A stretch of 64,000 bases of DNA from Adiantum capillus-veneris. Its lineage: Eukaryota; Streptophyta; Polypodiopsida; Polypodiales; Pteridaceae. Made by a program: the position numbers and the translations under genes. Each line of letters opens with the position of its first letter. Positions within the stretch are counted from its first letter, which is position 1. The stretch spans positions 80,740,343 through 80,804,342 of the forward strand of contig CM043950.1 in assembly GCA_014529385.2 (NCBI GenBank), given 5' to 3'. The notes beneath the pieces are model-generated. The model saw nothing but the letters and a program-made list of their open reading frames with translations. It did no database searches and was not told where the DNA came from. This document shows, one piece after another, positions 1-13,462 of the stretch.

Positions 1-1762
1 CCCTCTCTCCCTCCCTGCATCTTCATGTCACCCTAAATAAAAGGTGGAGAGTCAACTTGGATAGGGGATAGTGGGAATTCAAGTTAAAAAACCTACGGAG
101 TTCTGACAATAACCCAAGAAGTCATTCCTTCTTTGGTTGGTTGATTCTTCATAAGACAATCTAGACTGGCCAAACTTTTTTGAAGGCCTATCTAGGGATG
201 GGAGTTTTCTATAGGTGCAAAGCACTAGTGAAGGTATTCTTCACTTGTTCATTAATTGCCCTAGCAAGAGACCTATCATTGAAATCATGACCAAAGCCCT
301 AGGAAGCCCCCCTAACTGGAAACAATTACTACTAGGCCACTCTATTGGGGGGTTTTTCTCTAGATTGAAACAAAATAAGTGCTAAACAAATTTGGTTATC
401 ATGGATGCAAATAAATATCATTTTAAATATTTGTGATTATCTCCCTTCAGTGCTTAGGGCATGGTTGGTTGACACCTCTATGTAGGGCTTTAAGCTTTTT
501 TAGAATCTGAATTGCATCCTGAGGAAGAAGATATTTATTCTTGAAGACGCAGCCATTAACTTCACAATGCTCATTACCAAAGGAATAGAAAATGAAGTTG
601 TTAATTCCCTCCTTTGTTTTTGAACAATTGGAAGAAAGAGACCGTGGAGGATCTCGAGACCTACCGTGACACTTTGTCCAAGTCCAACATACTTCTAACA
701 TGTGTGCAAGTGCAGTTGAACTTGCTGATCACTAAATGAAAGTTAATATGATGTACATGCCTTCTTGTGCAAGCTATGTAGCTGAACCTTCTGGTCATGA
801 TTATTTTGACATCCTCCCTTGCTTCTACAGGGGCTCTAATGTAACTTTTTGGCTTTATATAATGTCTCTGTTCACTTATGGTATAAAAAAGAAAGAAAAC
901 TTCATTGTTTTGATCTTCTCACCAAAAAAATGCATCCCCTATTTTTATTAAACATATTTTCTAAAAGTTTTCTCAAATGCTGCATTTGAGGGGACTCCTT
1001 AACTCATTATCTTTTCATTGGATTCTAGATAATTACGTCACTTCCCTTAATCATGGCCATTTTGATAGGACAAACAATCATGCCTTCATGTTTTACTAAA
1101 TTACAACGACCCAAATCTAGCATCGTGCTACTTGAACTCTCTCCAATTCTATCCTTCTATCTTGCTTTGAGATTTAACTCTTTCTTTGGGATCCATCTCT
1201 TTTCTCCTTAATTACAACTAAATTTTAGCATGTTTTTCCTTGAAATCCCTTGTTAATCATGCTCGTAATCCTAATACGATAAATTACTCTCGTCCTTATA
1301 GCTAAACTTGCAAACAAACTACATAGATATCTGAACAAAATCAAACTTAGCTCTAATTAATGATTGAGTAATAAGATCTTCATGGCCATGAGCCATTTCT
1401 TCACCAAAAGCATACCAAAGGCTCCAATTACCAATATTAATCTTGATCTCCATGATGGCTACATTTTCAAGAGTGTAGTTTGCACTTTGATGCCACTATC
1501 TAAACTTGGCCAAGAGAGAATCATGCTTGGTATCATATTCTGGTGGTGATGTATGTGAATGTGCTTAGAACTTCTTGGCCACCTTTTTCCCTCTTTAGAA
1601 GAAATTTTCCCTCGGCTTGTATATACACCCTTCACTTTAGGGCAAGTATTATCTTTATATTTTCACACTCAACAATACTACTTTCCTATGGTGTGTGTGC
1701 TCATGAGCTTCTCCTTCATCTTCTCCATCTTTACATGCATTTGTGCAATTGTAATTCCAACA
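1..1762 (+). repeat. Candidate 5' LTR end (left limit unknown)
   Basis: This stretch has no convincing gene. Its right end reads CCAACA and is followed after one base by a tRNA-iMet-like primer-binding site, the arrangement expected where a 5' LTR meets the internal region of a retroelement. The left LTR border is not identifiable and may lie outside the window. The few short open frames have no recognisable domains. Confidence 0.35.
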
Positions 1763-1763
1763 A

Positions 1764-1776
1764 TTGGTATCAGAGT
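1764..1776 (+). other. Primer-binding site, tRNA-iMet type
   Basis: The bases TTGGTATCAGAGT match the start of the classic plant primer-binding site TGGTATCAGAGC, which pairs with the 3' end of initiator tRNA-Met. The match falls right after a CA-ending candidate LTR. No gag frame follows, so the element is truncated or decayed. Confidence 0.4.
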
Positions 1777-2930
1777 AGGCTTCAACATCCAAGACAATGT
1801 CGACAATAATTCTCTAGCTCACATTCTCTGATTGAGGTGGTTTTGGTGAGTGTTTGTAGGTGACATAAACTTCAACTGAGAGTTTAGATCTTGCAAAGGC
1901 TATCAAAATTTTGATTCAGACTCATGTCAACATTTGTTTTCCCTACTAGTGAGAGGTGCAAGTGCAAAACAAACTAGGTGGCCTCTATACAAAGACTATG
2001 CACGATGGCCTCATCATGGGAGGTACACAATAGAGGCACCACCTAGCAAGATATGCGGCTAGGATGCATACATATACACAATCAAACATGCCATGGAAAA
2101 CAATTTCAAGATCCACACCCGTATGGGATGGGTGGTCAGAAAACAAGATGAGAGGAATGGTGAGTGAGTGAGAATAGGCTTGCTACTCGTGCATGTAGTA
2201 AGGAAGATAATGAGGTAAGGGAAACATGCAAGTATGCTCACTTCTCATACCAAAGGTGGCAAATCCGCATACCTTAAGATGCAAATAGCAAGATGATACG
2301 AATATGAGAGGGAGAGAGAGAGAGTGTGTATGGTGGAGAATCTGCACACCTCAACATAAGGAAAATGGAAAGAAAAAGCATAAACCATACTCACAATGAA
2401 GTGTATCCCAAACGACACAAGGTATGGCACCAAGATGGGGTGTGTTGATTGCTTGCAAAAGATGAATACAATAGGTAGCACATGGCAAGAAGATGAGAAG
2501 GGAATAAGACCTTAGGATGCATAATGGAGGGATGAGTTGATGGCAAGGAATATCATGAGCGTAGCCATCATTCTTCTTCTTGAAATCATGCCTTCAATCC
2601 TTCATTACAAATGTGTGGAGATATGGTTCTCATTTTGTGCATGGTGATGGTGTTGTGATTATGTGATTGGGGTTCATGCTACTAGCATGTAGCACAAGGG
2701 TGTGTATGTGTAGGTGTGTGGGTATGTGGGTATGGGATAGTGTGCATATAGGGTAGTGTGTGTGTGTGTCTTGTTTGCAAAAAAGGAAGCCTCCTTTTAT
2801 AGGCCAAGAGAGTGATTAGGAAAGAGATTATGAGAAAGAGGAGTTATCACAAAGTAAACTCAGTTAGAGGCATTCCCCAATGAGAGAGCTACGTGTGCCC
2901 TGGTTATTGACTAATTTTCTCTTAATCGCC
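1777..2930. other. Unassigned interval
   Basis: I see no gene here. There is a short GA run near 2310-2324 and TG-rich stretches near 2700-2770. The DNA may be the decayed internal region of the element whose primer-binding site lies at 1764, but no protein similarity supports that. Confidence 0.4.
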
Positions 2931-3628
2931 TTAATCATGGCGAGCTTTGTCTCCGTTCCACCTTCCATAGCTTGAGTCCTAGAGCTCCCTTATAATATTT
3001 GAGATAATCTTGACAAAATAAGAGAAAATACAGCAATAATGGAGAGAAACCTCTAAGAAATTGGTGTGTGTAGTTGGATAACCATGACATCTTTCCATGT
3101 GGACAGATAGGCTCCACCATTTTGACCATATCTTCCAAATCGTAGCTCCAAAAATTATAAAAAAATAGGGGCCGAAAGAGCAGCTTAATGCCTACAACTG
3201 TTATGTTGATTTTTTTTTTCAAATTTGAAACGAAAAAAATAGAGAAAGATACCACAAAAATATGTGTCCGTCTTTTCCCTTCCAAATGTCTTCCAGGTGG
3301 TCCCCTCTTTCATAAGATTCTCCTCCCTTTCACTATTGATTTTTACTCTTCACCTGTAGTGACCGTCATGTACTGACCGTTGGGTAGAATTAACATCCAA
3401 TGATTTTTTTTTGTTTTCATAGGGTTTGTTCCTACCTCTCCTTATTTTCGGGATCGAAATGTGTCAAAACCATAGCTATGTACAAAATATATACATCTAT
3501 TTTTTATTTTTTTTTTATTTTTGTGATTTTCATGCATCAGGTCCTTTCTCCTCTTAGGGTCCTTGAAGCCTTTCCACCAAGTGCATACCAAGAGAGAGGT
3601 GGAGAAAAAATTTGAAAAGCGGCCCTCA
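2931..3628 (-). repeat. Candidate 3' LTR of the minus-strand Tat-type relic
   Basis: On the minus strand the polyprotein relic ends near 3640. A purine-rich tract AAGGGGAGGGC follows at about 3633-3643, then a TG dinucleotide at 3628. That is the order expected for polypurine tract and 3' LTR start. The far (left) LTR end was not identified, so the interval is approximate. Confidence 0.3.
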
Positions 3629-3632
3629 TTAG

Positions 3633-3643
3633 CCCTCCCCTTG
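3633..3643 (-). other. Polypurine tract candidate
   Basis: The minus strand reads AAGGGGAGGGC just after the end of the integrase-domain coding sequence and just before a TG that could start a 3' LTR. In LTR retroelements this tract primes plus-strand DNA synthesis. Confidence 0.35.
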
Positions 3644-3649
3644 AAGGTA

Positions 3650-4916
3650 AAAGAATTTATGTCTCTAGCTTTGTACTTGATTCTTCGACTGTTGAGGTGG
3701 AGGGTTCTCCCTCCTCAGGGATTTCCATCATAGCTGCTTGATCAAACCTCAAAAAGTATTTCTTCAACCTCCATCCATTGACACGTGTTTTGTGGAACCT
3801 ACCATCTCCATCCATCAATCAGTAACTGCCATTGTTGTATCAATTTCTAATGACAAATGGCCCCTCCCATCTGGGTGAAAACGTTTTATCCTTCCTAGTG
3901 TCAAACCTGTTATCATACCTTAGGACCAACATACCTTTCTTGAGACGTTTTGCCCTAAGTCCCTTGTTGAAGGTAAGTCAACGTAGCTCTACCTGTGCTG
4001 CATAATAATTGATAGCATCTTCTTTGTTTAGTTGAAGCCTCTCTAGATCAAGAATGTGGTTGTGAAGATGAGCATTAGGGCGTTCCATCTACCTAGATAG
4101 CACCCTGAGACTAGCCAATTGTACTTCAGTGGGTAAAATGGCCTCCTTACCATACAGCAAATGATATGGTGTGAACCCAAGGGATTTGCAAAATAAAGTG
4201 CGATAAGCCCAAAGTACAACCATAAGATGCTTGTCCCAATCACTTTTGTGATTGTTTACATGTTTAGTGATGATCTTGCAGATCATACCATTTACCTTTT
4301 CCACCAAACCATTGCATTGTGGGTAGTAGAGAGTTGAGTGTCGTCATGATATACTGAGCTTCTCCATCAGCTCTCCTACCAGGTCTCCTCTAAAACCTGG
4401 TCCCCTGTCAAGAATTATTTCAAGAGGATTGCCAAAAATGGCAACAAATGTTTTCAAATACAAACTTAGCCACTTCCTTAGCTGTAATCCGGGTGGTAGC
4501 AACTGCTTCAGCCCATTTGGTCATGTAGTCCACACCCATGATGATATACAATTTACCTAATTGTCTCCTTGGCAAAGGCCCAATGGCATCCATTCCACAT
4601 TTCTCAAATGGTCCACAAGAGATAACAGGAGTTTGTGGCTCATATGTGAGCCTCTAATCCCCAGCCTTCTGACACTCTTTGCATGTTTTGCACTAGTGGT
4701 GCACATCTCTCTGTAAACTAGGCCACACAAACTGGGCTTGTAGAACCTTCCTACTTGTGATGTCAAGTGCAAAGTGACCTCCAGAAACACCATCATGGAA
4801 ACTTGAAATGATTTTGGTGATCTCTCTAGTGAGAGGTACATGCCTAAGAATTTGATACTTACCCTTGCAGTAGAGGTCGTCATTGATAAGGCGGTATTTT
4901 GTTTCCTTATGCACAA
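3650..4916 (-). pseudogene. Ty3/gypsy integrase relic
   Basis: On the minus strand this encodes a decayed retroelement integrase. In order I read an HHCC-type zinc domain (HFALD, WPSLQRD, CKTCKECQK), then the catalytic core with GMDAIGPLP, GVDYMTKWAEA, LDRGPGF and NGLVEKVNG, which carry the D-D-E positions. The C-terminal part resembles the usual P-x-W-EGPF region followed by a VNGWRLKKYF-like end. The frame is broken by several stops and shifts, so no active enzyme is made. It continues the polyprotein of the adjoining RNase H relic and ends just before a polypurine-like tract. Confidence 0.85.
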
Positions 4917-4973
4917 GCCACTACTTTTGGCCCTTACTAAGATCTTTAGGACACTCTCCTGTGTCCAAGAAAC

Positions 4974-5396
4974 TCATGTTGTCAGGCATAGCATAACTTG
5001 GAAGAGAGGTAGCTTCAACTTGATAGCACCCACCACTAGAACATCTTGTAGCTTCTCTCTAGCTAGAGCATCTACTTCTTGATTTTTTGCTCGAGGGACA
5101 TGATGTGATTGTACAACATGAAACTTCCCTAAAATTTCCTTAAATTTGCACAAATGGCTTAGAAAGCTATGATTTTTACAAGCCCAAGTTCCTTGTATTT
5201 GTTTTGTTAAAAGCATGACATCACCAAATACATTTAACCATTGAATACCTTGTGTCACACACCACTCTAACCCAAGAGTTAAGGCTGCATATTCTGCTTC
5301 ATTGTCAGAGTGGGAATCCAAGAAATTCCCAATGGAGAATACCTTTTTCCTTTGCTCGTTGAAGATGACAATGCCCACTGTAGCTTTGTCCACCAT
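4974..5396 (-). pseudogene. Second (archaeal-type) RNase H domain, C-terminal part
   Basis: The frame carries SDNEAEYAALTLGLEW and a later H-x-PRAKNQEVDALA segment, the hallmarks of the additional RNase H domain of Tat-lineage gypsy elements. It is distinct from the RNase H that follows reverse transcriptase. The N-terminal part of the same domain, with FFDGAL, lies about 2 kb away at 7410-7500, separated by an inserted element. The apparent ATG at 5396 marks the insertion border and is not a genuine start. The integrase relic follows downstream on the same strand. Confidence 0.8.
5392..5396. repeat. Left target-site duplication (ACCAT)
   Basis: These five bases abut the TG start of the solo-LTR-like insertion. 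They pair with GCCAT at 7410-7414, with one mismatch. Confidence 0.4.
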
Positions 5397-7409
5397 TGTC
5401 GTCTTATACGCTGTCGTGCTGTGACACGTACATAGTGGGAACGCATGCTACAAGAGTTATCTTGTAACTTTTTAGATACATAGTTATATTTTCTATAATG
5501 TACATATGCATATTCAAGTATAATAATAATCCTTCTATCTCATTCTATTATTTTTCTCAAGGATAACCTATTCTTACTTTACCATCATAAAATACTATGG
5601 GAAAAGCGTCAATAGCTCCGCCTCTTTAACTTGGGGCAAAAAAGCATTGATTCTTTATTTTTACTATCTCATTATCATCTCACACCTTATCTAGATCCTA
5701 TATCTAGGGTAAACTCCAATATATATATATTCTATGTATTTTTCATATTTTTCTTATATTTATTTTTAAATAGCTACTAGGGGGGAATCAAATCCTAGTG
5801 GGACACTAGGTGGTATGATTTCAAAGATACACAAATTCTAATGCATTATTGCAAGCATGATTACAAAGCTTTTTCAAGGATCAATGTCATGCTTTCATAT
5901 GGCATGAGGTGTCCTTTCGAATCAAATGAAAGTCTAAGCTAAGGGGACCACAAGAAGACTTTTGCTGCCAGAAATGGACCCTATTTTGATGATTTTTTTA
6001 CACAAGGTTCCAATCCGAATTGAAAAATGAATTTAAAATAAAAATCGTAGCTAATGAGCTGAACTTTTTGCCCATATTTTTACTTTTTTATTTGGAGCCA
6101 CGGTTGAGGAGATATGATTAAAATACTGGACCCCAGTTTGCCCACATCATGCAGGGACAGCTCATTTCCAACTTTTCCAATTCCTATTCACATTGGCTCC
6201 TCTCTTCTTGTGTGAACCCTTGGGGTTTCCTTCACCTATAAAAGGGGCCTTTTCTTCCTTGAAAAGAACTCAAGCATTCAAGCCATTGATGAGAGGAATT
6301 CATGAGGGAGCGAGTAGTAATGCCAAATTGTACTTAGCCCCATTAACATAAGCCTAAGCCTACACTTTCTCCTAGAGGAAGACTAGCCATTCTTGCATGC
6401 TATCCATGGAAGATCAACTCTAATCAAATAAGATCTTGGACTTGGCGTATCAATCAAAGTGGAGTTCTCCCTTCTTCTTCTCTGTATATCAATAATGGTG
6501 TCGAAGGGTTTGTCAAGTAAGATGTGCTCTACATTGATGTTTTCTTGATTTCTTGTTGTTTTCTTTTTAATCTCTAATCCAACACACACACACACATATA
6601 TATATAATGTATCTAATCTCATCTCCTTAACCAAACCTATCTCTCTCATTCTTAGTAATTCATCCTCTCTACAAATTCTAGGTTCTCTTTGCTACAGGTA
6701 CATCTCTCCCCGCAGTATCCTTATTGCCTACGGGCAAGAATAGGGCTTGGAAGGGAAACTTCTCATCTCTTCACTTCTCTCATATCTACATTTCTCTCAT
6801 ATCTACATTTCTCACATACTATCCTAGATTAATAACCTACATGATGATCATTTCTATCACTTTCACTCTGTACGATCTATTAGAATTAACGTATGGATTA
6901 GCCGTAAAATACACTTTCAACAACGTATAGTGTTTCTCTTCGGCCCTGAAAGGCTCAATGAAATACTTCTATCACCGGATCCCATTATACTACCTCTCAT
7001 AGACTATAACTTTTCTTTTGACGTAAGCGTAGTTATCTTGCTATGAACCAAGAGGATTTGTACACACAATTAATCCCAATCACTAGACAAAAAATATATA
7101 TTATGGTAAGCACAAAACTACAATTCCAAAGAACAATTCGTAGCCTATTTGGTCAGCCAAGATTGAATGCCATTAACTCATCTATTAACCCTTTCATATT
7201 ACCCATGATACGATATGACCATAGCCTTGATGTTTTCATCTTTGTGTTGTTTTGACACTCTCTTTTGTGTTCTTTCTTTGTGTGTGTGAGTGCAAGAGAG
7301 AAAAAGTGGGTCTTCTTTGATTGCACTTCTTTCCAAACTCTAGTCTTCATGGCATCTATGGTTTAACTCCTTCATATAGCTTTTTGGAGTTCTCTCACAA
7401 ACTCTCACA
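5397..7409 (+). mobile_element. Solo-LTR-like insertion inside the second RNase H domain
   Basis: A 2,013-bp segment begins TGTCGTC and ends CTCACA, so it has LTR-style TG/CA ends. It interrupts the RNase H frame at one point. The flanking five bases are ACCAT on the left and GCCAT on the right, a target duplication with one mismatch. A TATA box (TATAAAAGG, about 6237-6245) lies inside on the plus strand. I find no primer-binding site, polypurine tract or retroelement protein inside. A solo LTR left by LTR-LTR recombination fits best; another non-autonomous element is possible. Confidence 0.5.
6237..6245 (+). promoter_or_regulatory. TATA box of the solo-LTR-like element
   Basis: TATAAAAGG sits within the 2-kb TG/CA-bounded insertion, where an LTR promoter would be expected. 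No transcript evidence is visible. Confidence 0.4.
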
Positions 7410-7414
7410 GCCAT
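7410..7414. repeat. Right target-site duplication (GCCAT)
   Basis: These five bases follow the CA end of the solo-LTR-like insertion. They match ACCAT at 5392-5396 in four of five positions. Confidence 0.4.
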
Positions 7415-8166
7415 AAGCCCGGTGCTTTCCGGCAAGACCGCAAATTTCTCGACAACGCTCCATCAAAGAAAAGAGAGTGAGCCCTCTCTATCTTAGGGAC
7501 TTCCAACACAGGTGTTACTTCTTTGTTACTTGTCTTGATCTTTAGCTTCTTTTCATAGTGTCGATAAGTGAGAATTCCTCCTAGATTGGCTCTTGTGGAG
7601 CTCTCCACTTGCATTGTGTAGTCAAACTCTTGCAACCTTGCGAGCCATTTGGAAATCCTAGAAGAAACATCCATGTGTTGCATTACATAAGGGAATACTT
7701 CTTTCATTTTTAAGATTATGAATGGTGTAGACAATAAATAAGAGCGAAATTTGGTGGTAGCAAACATTAATGCAAGCACCATGTGCTCCATTGCCGTGTA
7801 TCTCTTTCCTAATGGAGTCATCATGCGACTAGAGAAGTAGATAGGACGCATGAAAGGAGTTTGAGGATCCTTTTGCATCAATACCGCCCCAAGTGTGTCA
7901 TTGCCCACACTAGGGTTTACATAAAATGGCTTGTCCCACTTTGGAGGTGCAATGGTGGGAAGTGAGGCTAAAATTTGTTTTACCTCATTGAGTTGTTGTT
8001 CATTTTCTTCATTCCAAGTGAAGATCTCTTGATGGTGGGTAACTTGTTGTAAAGGGAGAACCCCTTGAGAGAGTAGGTGAATGAACCTACTCAAATACCT
8101 CACCTTTTGAAGCAAAGAGACCAATTGCTTTGTTGTGGTGGGAGAGGTCAAAGACACCAAGGCTTG
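7410..8166 (-). pseudogene. Reverse transcriptase C-terminus and RNase H relic (Tat-type gypsy)
   Basis: The minus strand encodes the end of a gypsy reverse transcriptase (LLQKVRYLSRFIHLLSQ connection region). The RT-linked RNase H follows, recognisable by FYVNPSVGNDTLGAVLMQKD, PIYFSSRMM, MVLALMFATTKFRSYLLSTPF and RISKWLARLQEFDY. It runs into the start of the second RNase H (LFFDGAL). The aspartate usually expected near the start of RNase H reads N in YVNPS, as in some relatives. The N-terminal RT, protease and gag are missing because another element begins at 8167. A frameshift separates FFDGAL from the part beyond the 2-kb insertion. Confidence 0.85.
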
Positions 8167-9090
8167 TGTTAGACGAGTCAACGTCAGTTAACAAAAGCTG
8201 CTAAAGACCGAAGATGTATGAATGCACATCGAAGATCAACATGAAGAAGCAGTAAAGATTGGAGTTACACATTTTTCACGTTTTTCCAAAATGGTCACGT
8301 AGTGTAAATTTCCGATTTATTTCAAGCCATTGTAATATTTTAATGTGTTACGGGCTCAATGGGAGTTCCAAGCTGTAAAGAATAGGTCAGCTTTACTGTG
8401 CCTAGATAGTAGATTTAGTAAGTGGTGGAGTCCTAAAGGCTTTGGGCGCCTGGACATTGCATACTTTTACCCTAGGTACATAAGGCAGTGTGTAAAAGAA
8501 ATTAGGGTTCTCGAACTCATTTGTTGAGAGCACTCTTTGGTGAGAGCTCTTGAGGTGTGTGGCTATGGAGTCCTTGAGCTTCTCCTTGCTCATGAGGCTT
8601 GATTAACACTAATCAATGATTCATTCTCTTTGACTATGCCTCTCTCATGCTTCTTATGATTACCTATGATGATTAGATTAGCTAGATGTTAACTAATTAG
8701 TGGTTAATCCCTCTCTAATCTTGTGTGATTGCCCTCTTTTTCTTGTGCGTGCATGTAGGTTTGATTGGAGTGTGGTGCTCGATAGATCTATGTGTGTGTG
8801 CTTGCAATTAGTGTGTTGCATGATAGGATTAGTGTTGTGTGCGTCTTGCAAATGTAGTCTGTGTGATTGGGTTGATTGGAGGTGGAGAGAAGTGGATATT
8901 GGAGATTTCCTTCATTGTGGCTTAGCTCCTCCATAGGCTGAGAAGCTCACCTTGTAGAGTTAACCATTTGTGTTGCCACGATTAGCTCACTAACCGTGTG
9001 AGTGTTTTCATGACCTAGCCGGGTAGCTCATCCCTCCATATTGACAATTTTGTTGGTCATTGGAGCTATTGCAACGATGGACCCCCAACA
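8167..9090 (+). repeat. 5' LTR of a Tat/Athila-type element
   Basis: The segment begins TGTTAGACG and ends CCAACA, giving TGTT/AACA inverted ends, and is 924 bp long. Two bases after its right end comes a tRNA-Asp-type primer-binding site. The left border coincides with the point where the minus-strand reverse-transcriptase reading stops matching the family, supporting insertion at that point. The 3' LTR is not in view. Confidence 0.65.
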
Positions 9091-9092
9091 CT

Positions 9093-9110
9093 TGGCGCCG
9101 TTGCCGGGGA
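9093..9110 (+). other. Primer-binding site, tRNA-Asp type
   Basis: TGGCGCCGTTGCCGGGGA is the primer-binding site characteristic of plant Tat and Athila gypsy elements, complementary to the 3' end of tRNA-Asp. It lies two bases after the CCAACA end of the upstream LTR and fixes the plus orientation of this element. Confidence 0.85.
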
Positions 9111-11016
9111 CGATGGCCTACGCTAGTGTAATTGTCGGATAATCGAATGCGTTCCCTCACTAATTTCACTTGTGTGTTTATGTTTTTGTGGATTTTGGAT
9201 GTGTGTGCATGAATTAATGTGTTCATAATTTCCTAATGTATCAATGTATCTTGCCAATTGTGTGTTTACACACTCTAATTTCACACTAACCCCTTGCTAA
9301 TTTGACTAATTTTTGCTAACTTACTAATTTGCTATGAAGGATTGGAGCATTTGACCATTCAATTGATCTTTAATGGAAAGGTAATTAAGGTGGTATTTTC
9401 AACTTCCTTAGAATCTAAGGATGTGTAGAATTGTGTAGAAATCCCACCATGATGTAATGTAATGCTATGCTATGTTGATGTTATGGATTGAAAATTTTAC
9501 GATTATTCATTTTTATGCCATCGTAACACCGAAATTTTTAAGATTTGCTAATTGGTGATTGTGGATTTCTAATTGGGTGCTTAATTGAGTTAATTGCATG
9601 TCTGTATGGTCAATTTCAAGTGTGTGTATACTAAAATTAAGTGTGTGCACATTCTAATTGAGTGTGTGTATGCTAATTTTAGGTGTGTGTGCACTATTTT
9701 GCCCATGTTTGTGCACTAAAAAAATCAATGTGTGCATTATGATTTTTCAATTGTGATGATTGATTTGTGTTGTGCTAATGCCCAACTAATGATTTGTGAA
9801 GTCACATTGCAAATTCGACAAGTTTAACCCTTTTGTGTGCGCACCTAAAGATTTGGTAGAAATTGCCAACTTTTTAGTGTGTGTGCGCCTAAAAAGTGTT
9901 TAATTTGCATGATTGATTCATATTTTGATTGCATAATTGATGTGTGTAAGATTAATTTCTGCATTTTTGTGCTCAAACAGGGATTTACACACTTCAATTG
10001 CGTCAATTTTTAATTTTATCGATAATTTTGCCGGTTTAATTGCCTAGTTTTGATTTTATTGATGAAATTGTTTGGCAATTGAATTGATGTGATTTTATTT
10101 TGCTGCACTATTCCCCAATGGGTAGAGAATTTTTAGAAAATTTTTGGGTGTTTTTTGGATAATCTTTGTAATTTTTGGTAAATTTTTGCATTAATTTTTG
10201 GTTAATTTCATAAAAAATTGACATTTTGCGATGTTTACGAGCCATTTTGCGTGTGCGTATTTGCGGAATCATTTTGTTTGCATTCGTACCCTCCGTGGTC
10301 AAGTTTTGAGCGTTTTGCTATTTTCGATGATCGGGTTGATGATTTTGTCGTAAATCATGTTTTCGTTAAAATATGCTATTTTTGGTGTGCTTTTGCATGT
10401 CAAAAATATTCGGTTGTGAATGTCGGTGATTTTTTAAGATTCCTAGAATTTTTTGAGAATTTGTTGGACTTTTGTGGCAATTTTTGGGATTTTCTTATGA
10501 TTTTTTGGAGTTTTGGCTAATTTTTGACCGATTTTTGGCATTTTTGGACGTTTAAAATTTTTTTAAAAAGAAAAAAGAAAAAAAAGGAAAAAAGGAAATC
10601 TCGCCTATCTTTTTGCGCTTTGCCTTGCGGCGTATAAAGATTTCGTCGCGGATAGATCTTTACGATCTGTGGGATAGTTTCCGACAATAAAATTCTCTTC
10701 TTCTTCTTTCTGGGTGAACACCACCCATCACACACACACTGCCATCCACTCACTCTCTCTCTAACACTCACTTTCTCTCTTCCTTATTCTCTCTTCCCGG
10801 GGTCCAGTGTATTTTAACCGGCCGAAATCTTAAAATCCTGTTTAGATTTTGAGCTCACCTTGAAGAAAACTGGGAAATTTTCACAAGTTTTAGTGTAATT
10901 ACCGGCAAAAGCATCAATTTTCAACCTAAAAAAAAATCCGGGAGAATTTCGAGTTTGCCCTTATTTTCTTTGATCAGGAGAAATGCTTTTTTCTAGCCCT
11001 GTTCTAGTATGATCTC
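9111..11016 (+). other. Non-coding leader of the Tat/Athila-type element (T/G-skewed)
   Basis: No open frame with a recognisable domain occurs here. The DNA is AT-rich. Between about 10100 and 10570 the plus strand is strongly T- and G-biased, with many TTTTTGG-like words. Tat-lineage elements often have a long untranslated stretch between primer-binding site and gag, which could explain it, but gag is not found. Confidence 0.4.
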
Positions 11017-12200
<1,184 letters not shown>

Positions 12201-12207
12201 ACCTTAG

Positions 12208-12439
<232 letters not shown>

Positions 12440-12846
12440 TGTGGCAAGTGAATCCAAGGTAACCATGTAGGTGACTTGCAAGGTGAGGGAGACTCGGAGA
12501 AAGGGGCCCACCATCATCACTATGAAGCCAGATGACATGCCCAAAAGGCTGTGCAAACCTGCAAGAAGAAAAGGTGTGCATGTGGCCATGGGTTATATGG
12601 CTGGTAGCAATTAGCAACCTACAATGCTAAGTATTTAGCCAGAATATTGTTGTCATTGCCAACATATCCATTGTATCTATCTGTGTGATCATCATGCTCT
12701 CTATAAGTTCTTCAATCACCATCCTTGTTGCTACAATTCCTTCTCTATTCATCCTCTTTGTCATTATCTGTTCGTGCAGCCAAGGGTGGAGCAGAGCTTG
12801 GCAATGGGAGATGTAAGGTGCACCTTCTGGTACTTGTACGCTGACC

Positions 12847-13414
<568 letters not shown>

Positions 13415-13428
13415 TCCCTCCCACTAGG
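13415..13428 (-). other. Polypurine tract
   Basis: The minus strand reads CCTAGTGGGAGGGA immediately before the TG of the 3' LTR. This is the expected position and composition of a plus-strand primer. Confidence 0.75.
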
Positions 13429-13462
13429 GATAGCAACTGTCCTCAGTTGCTCAATAGAGAAA

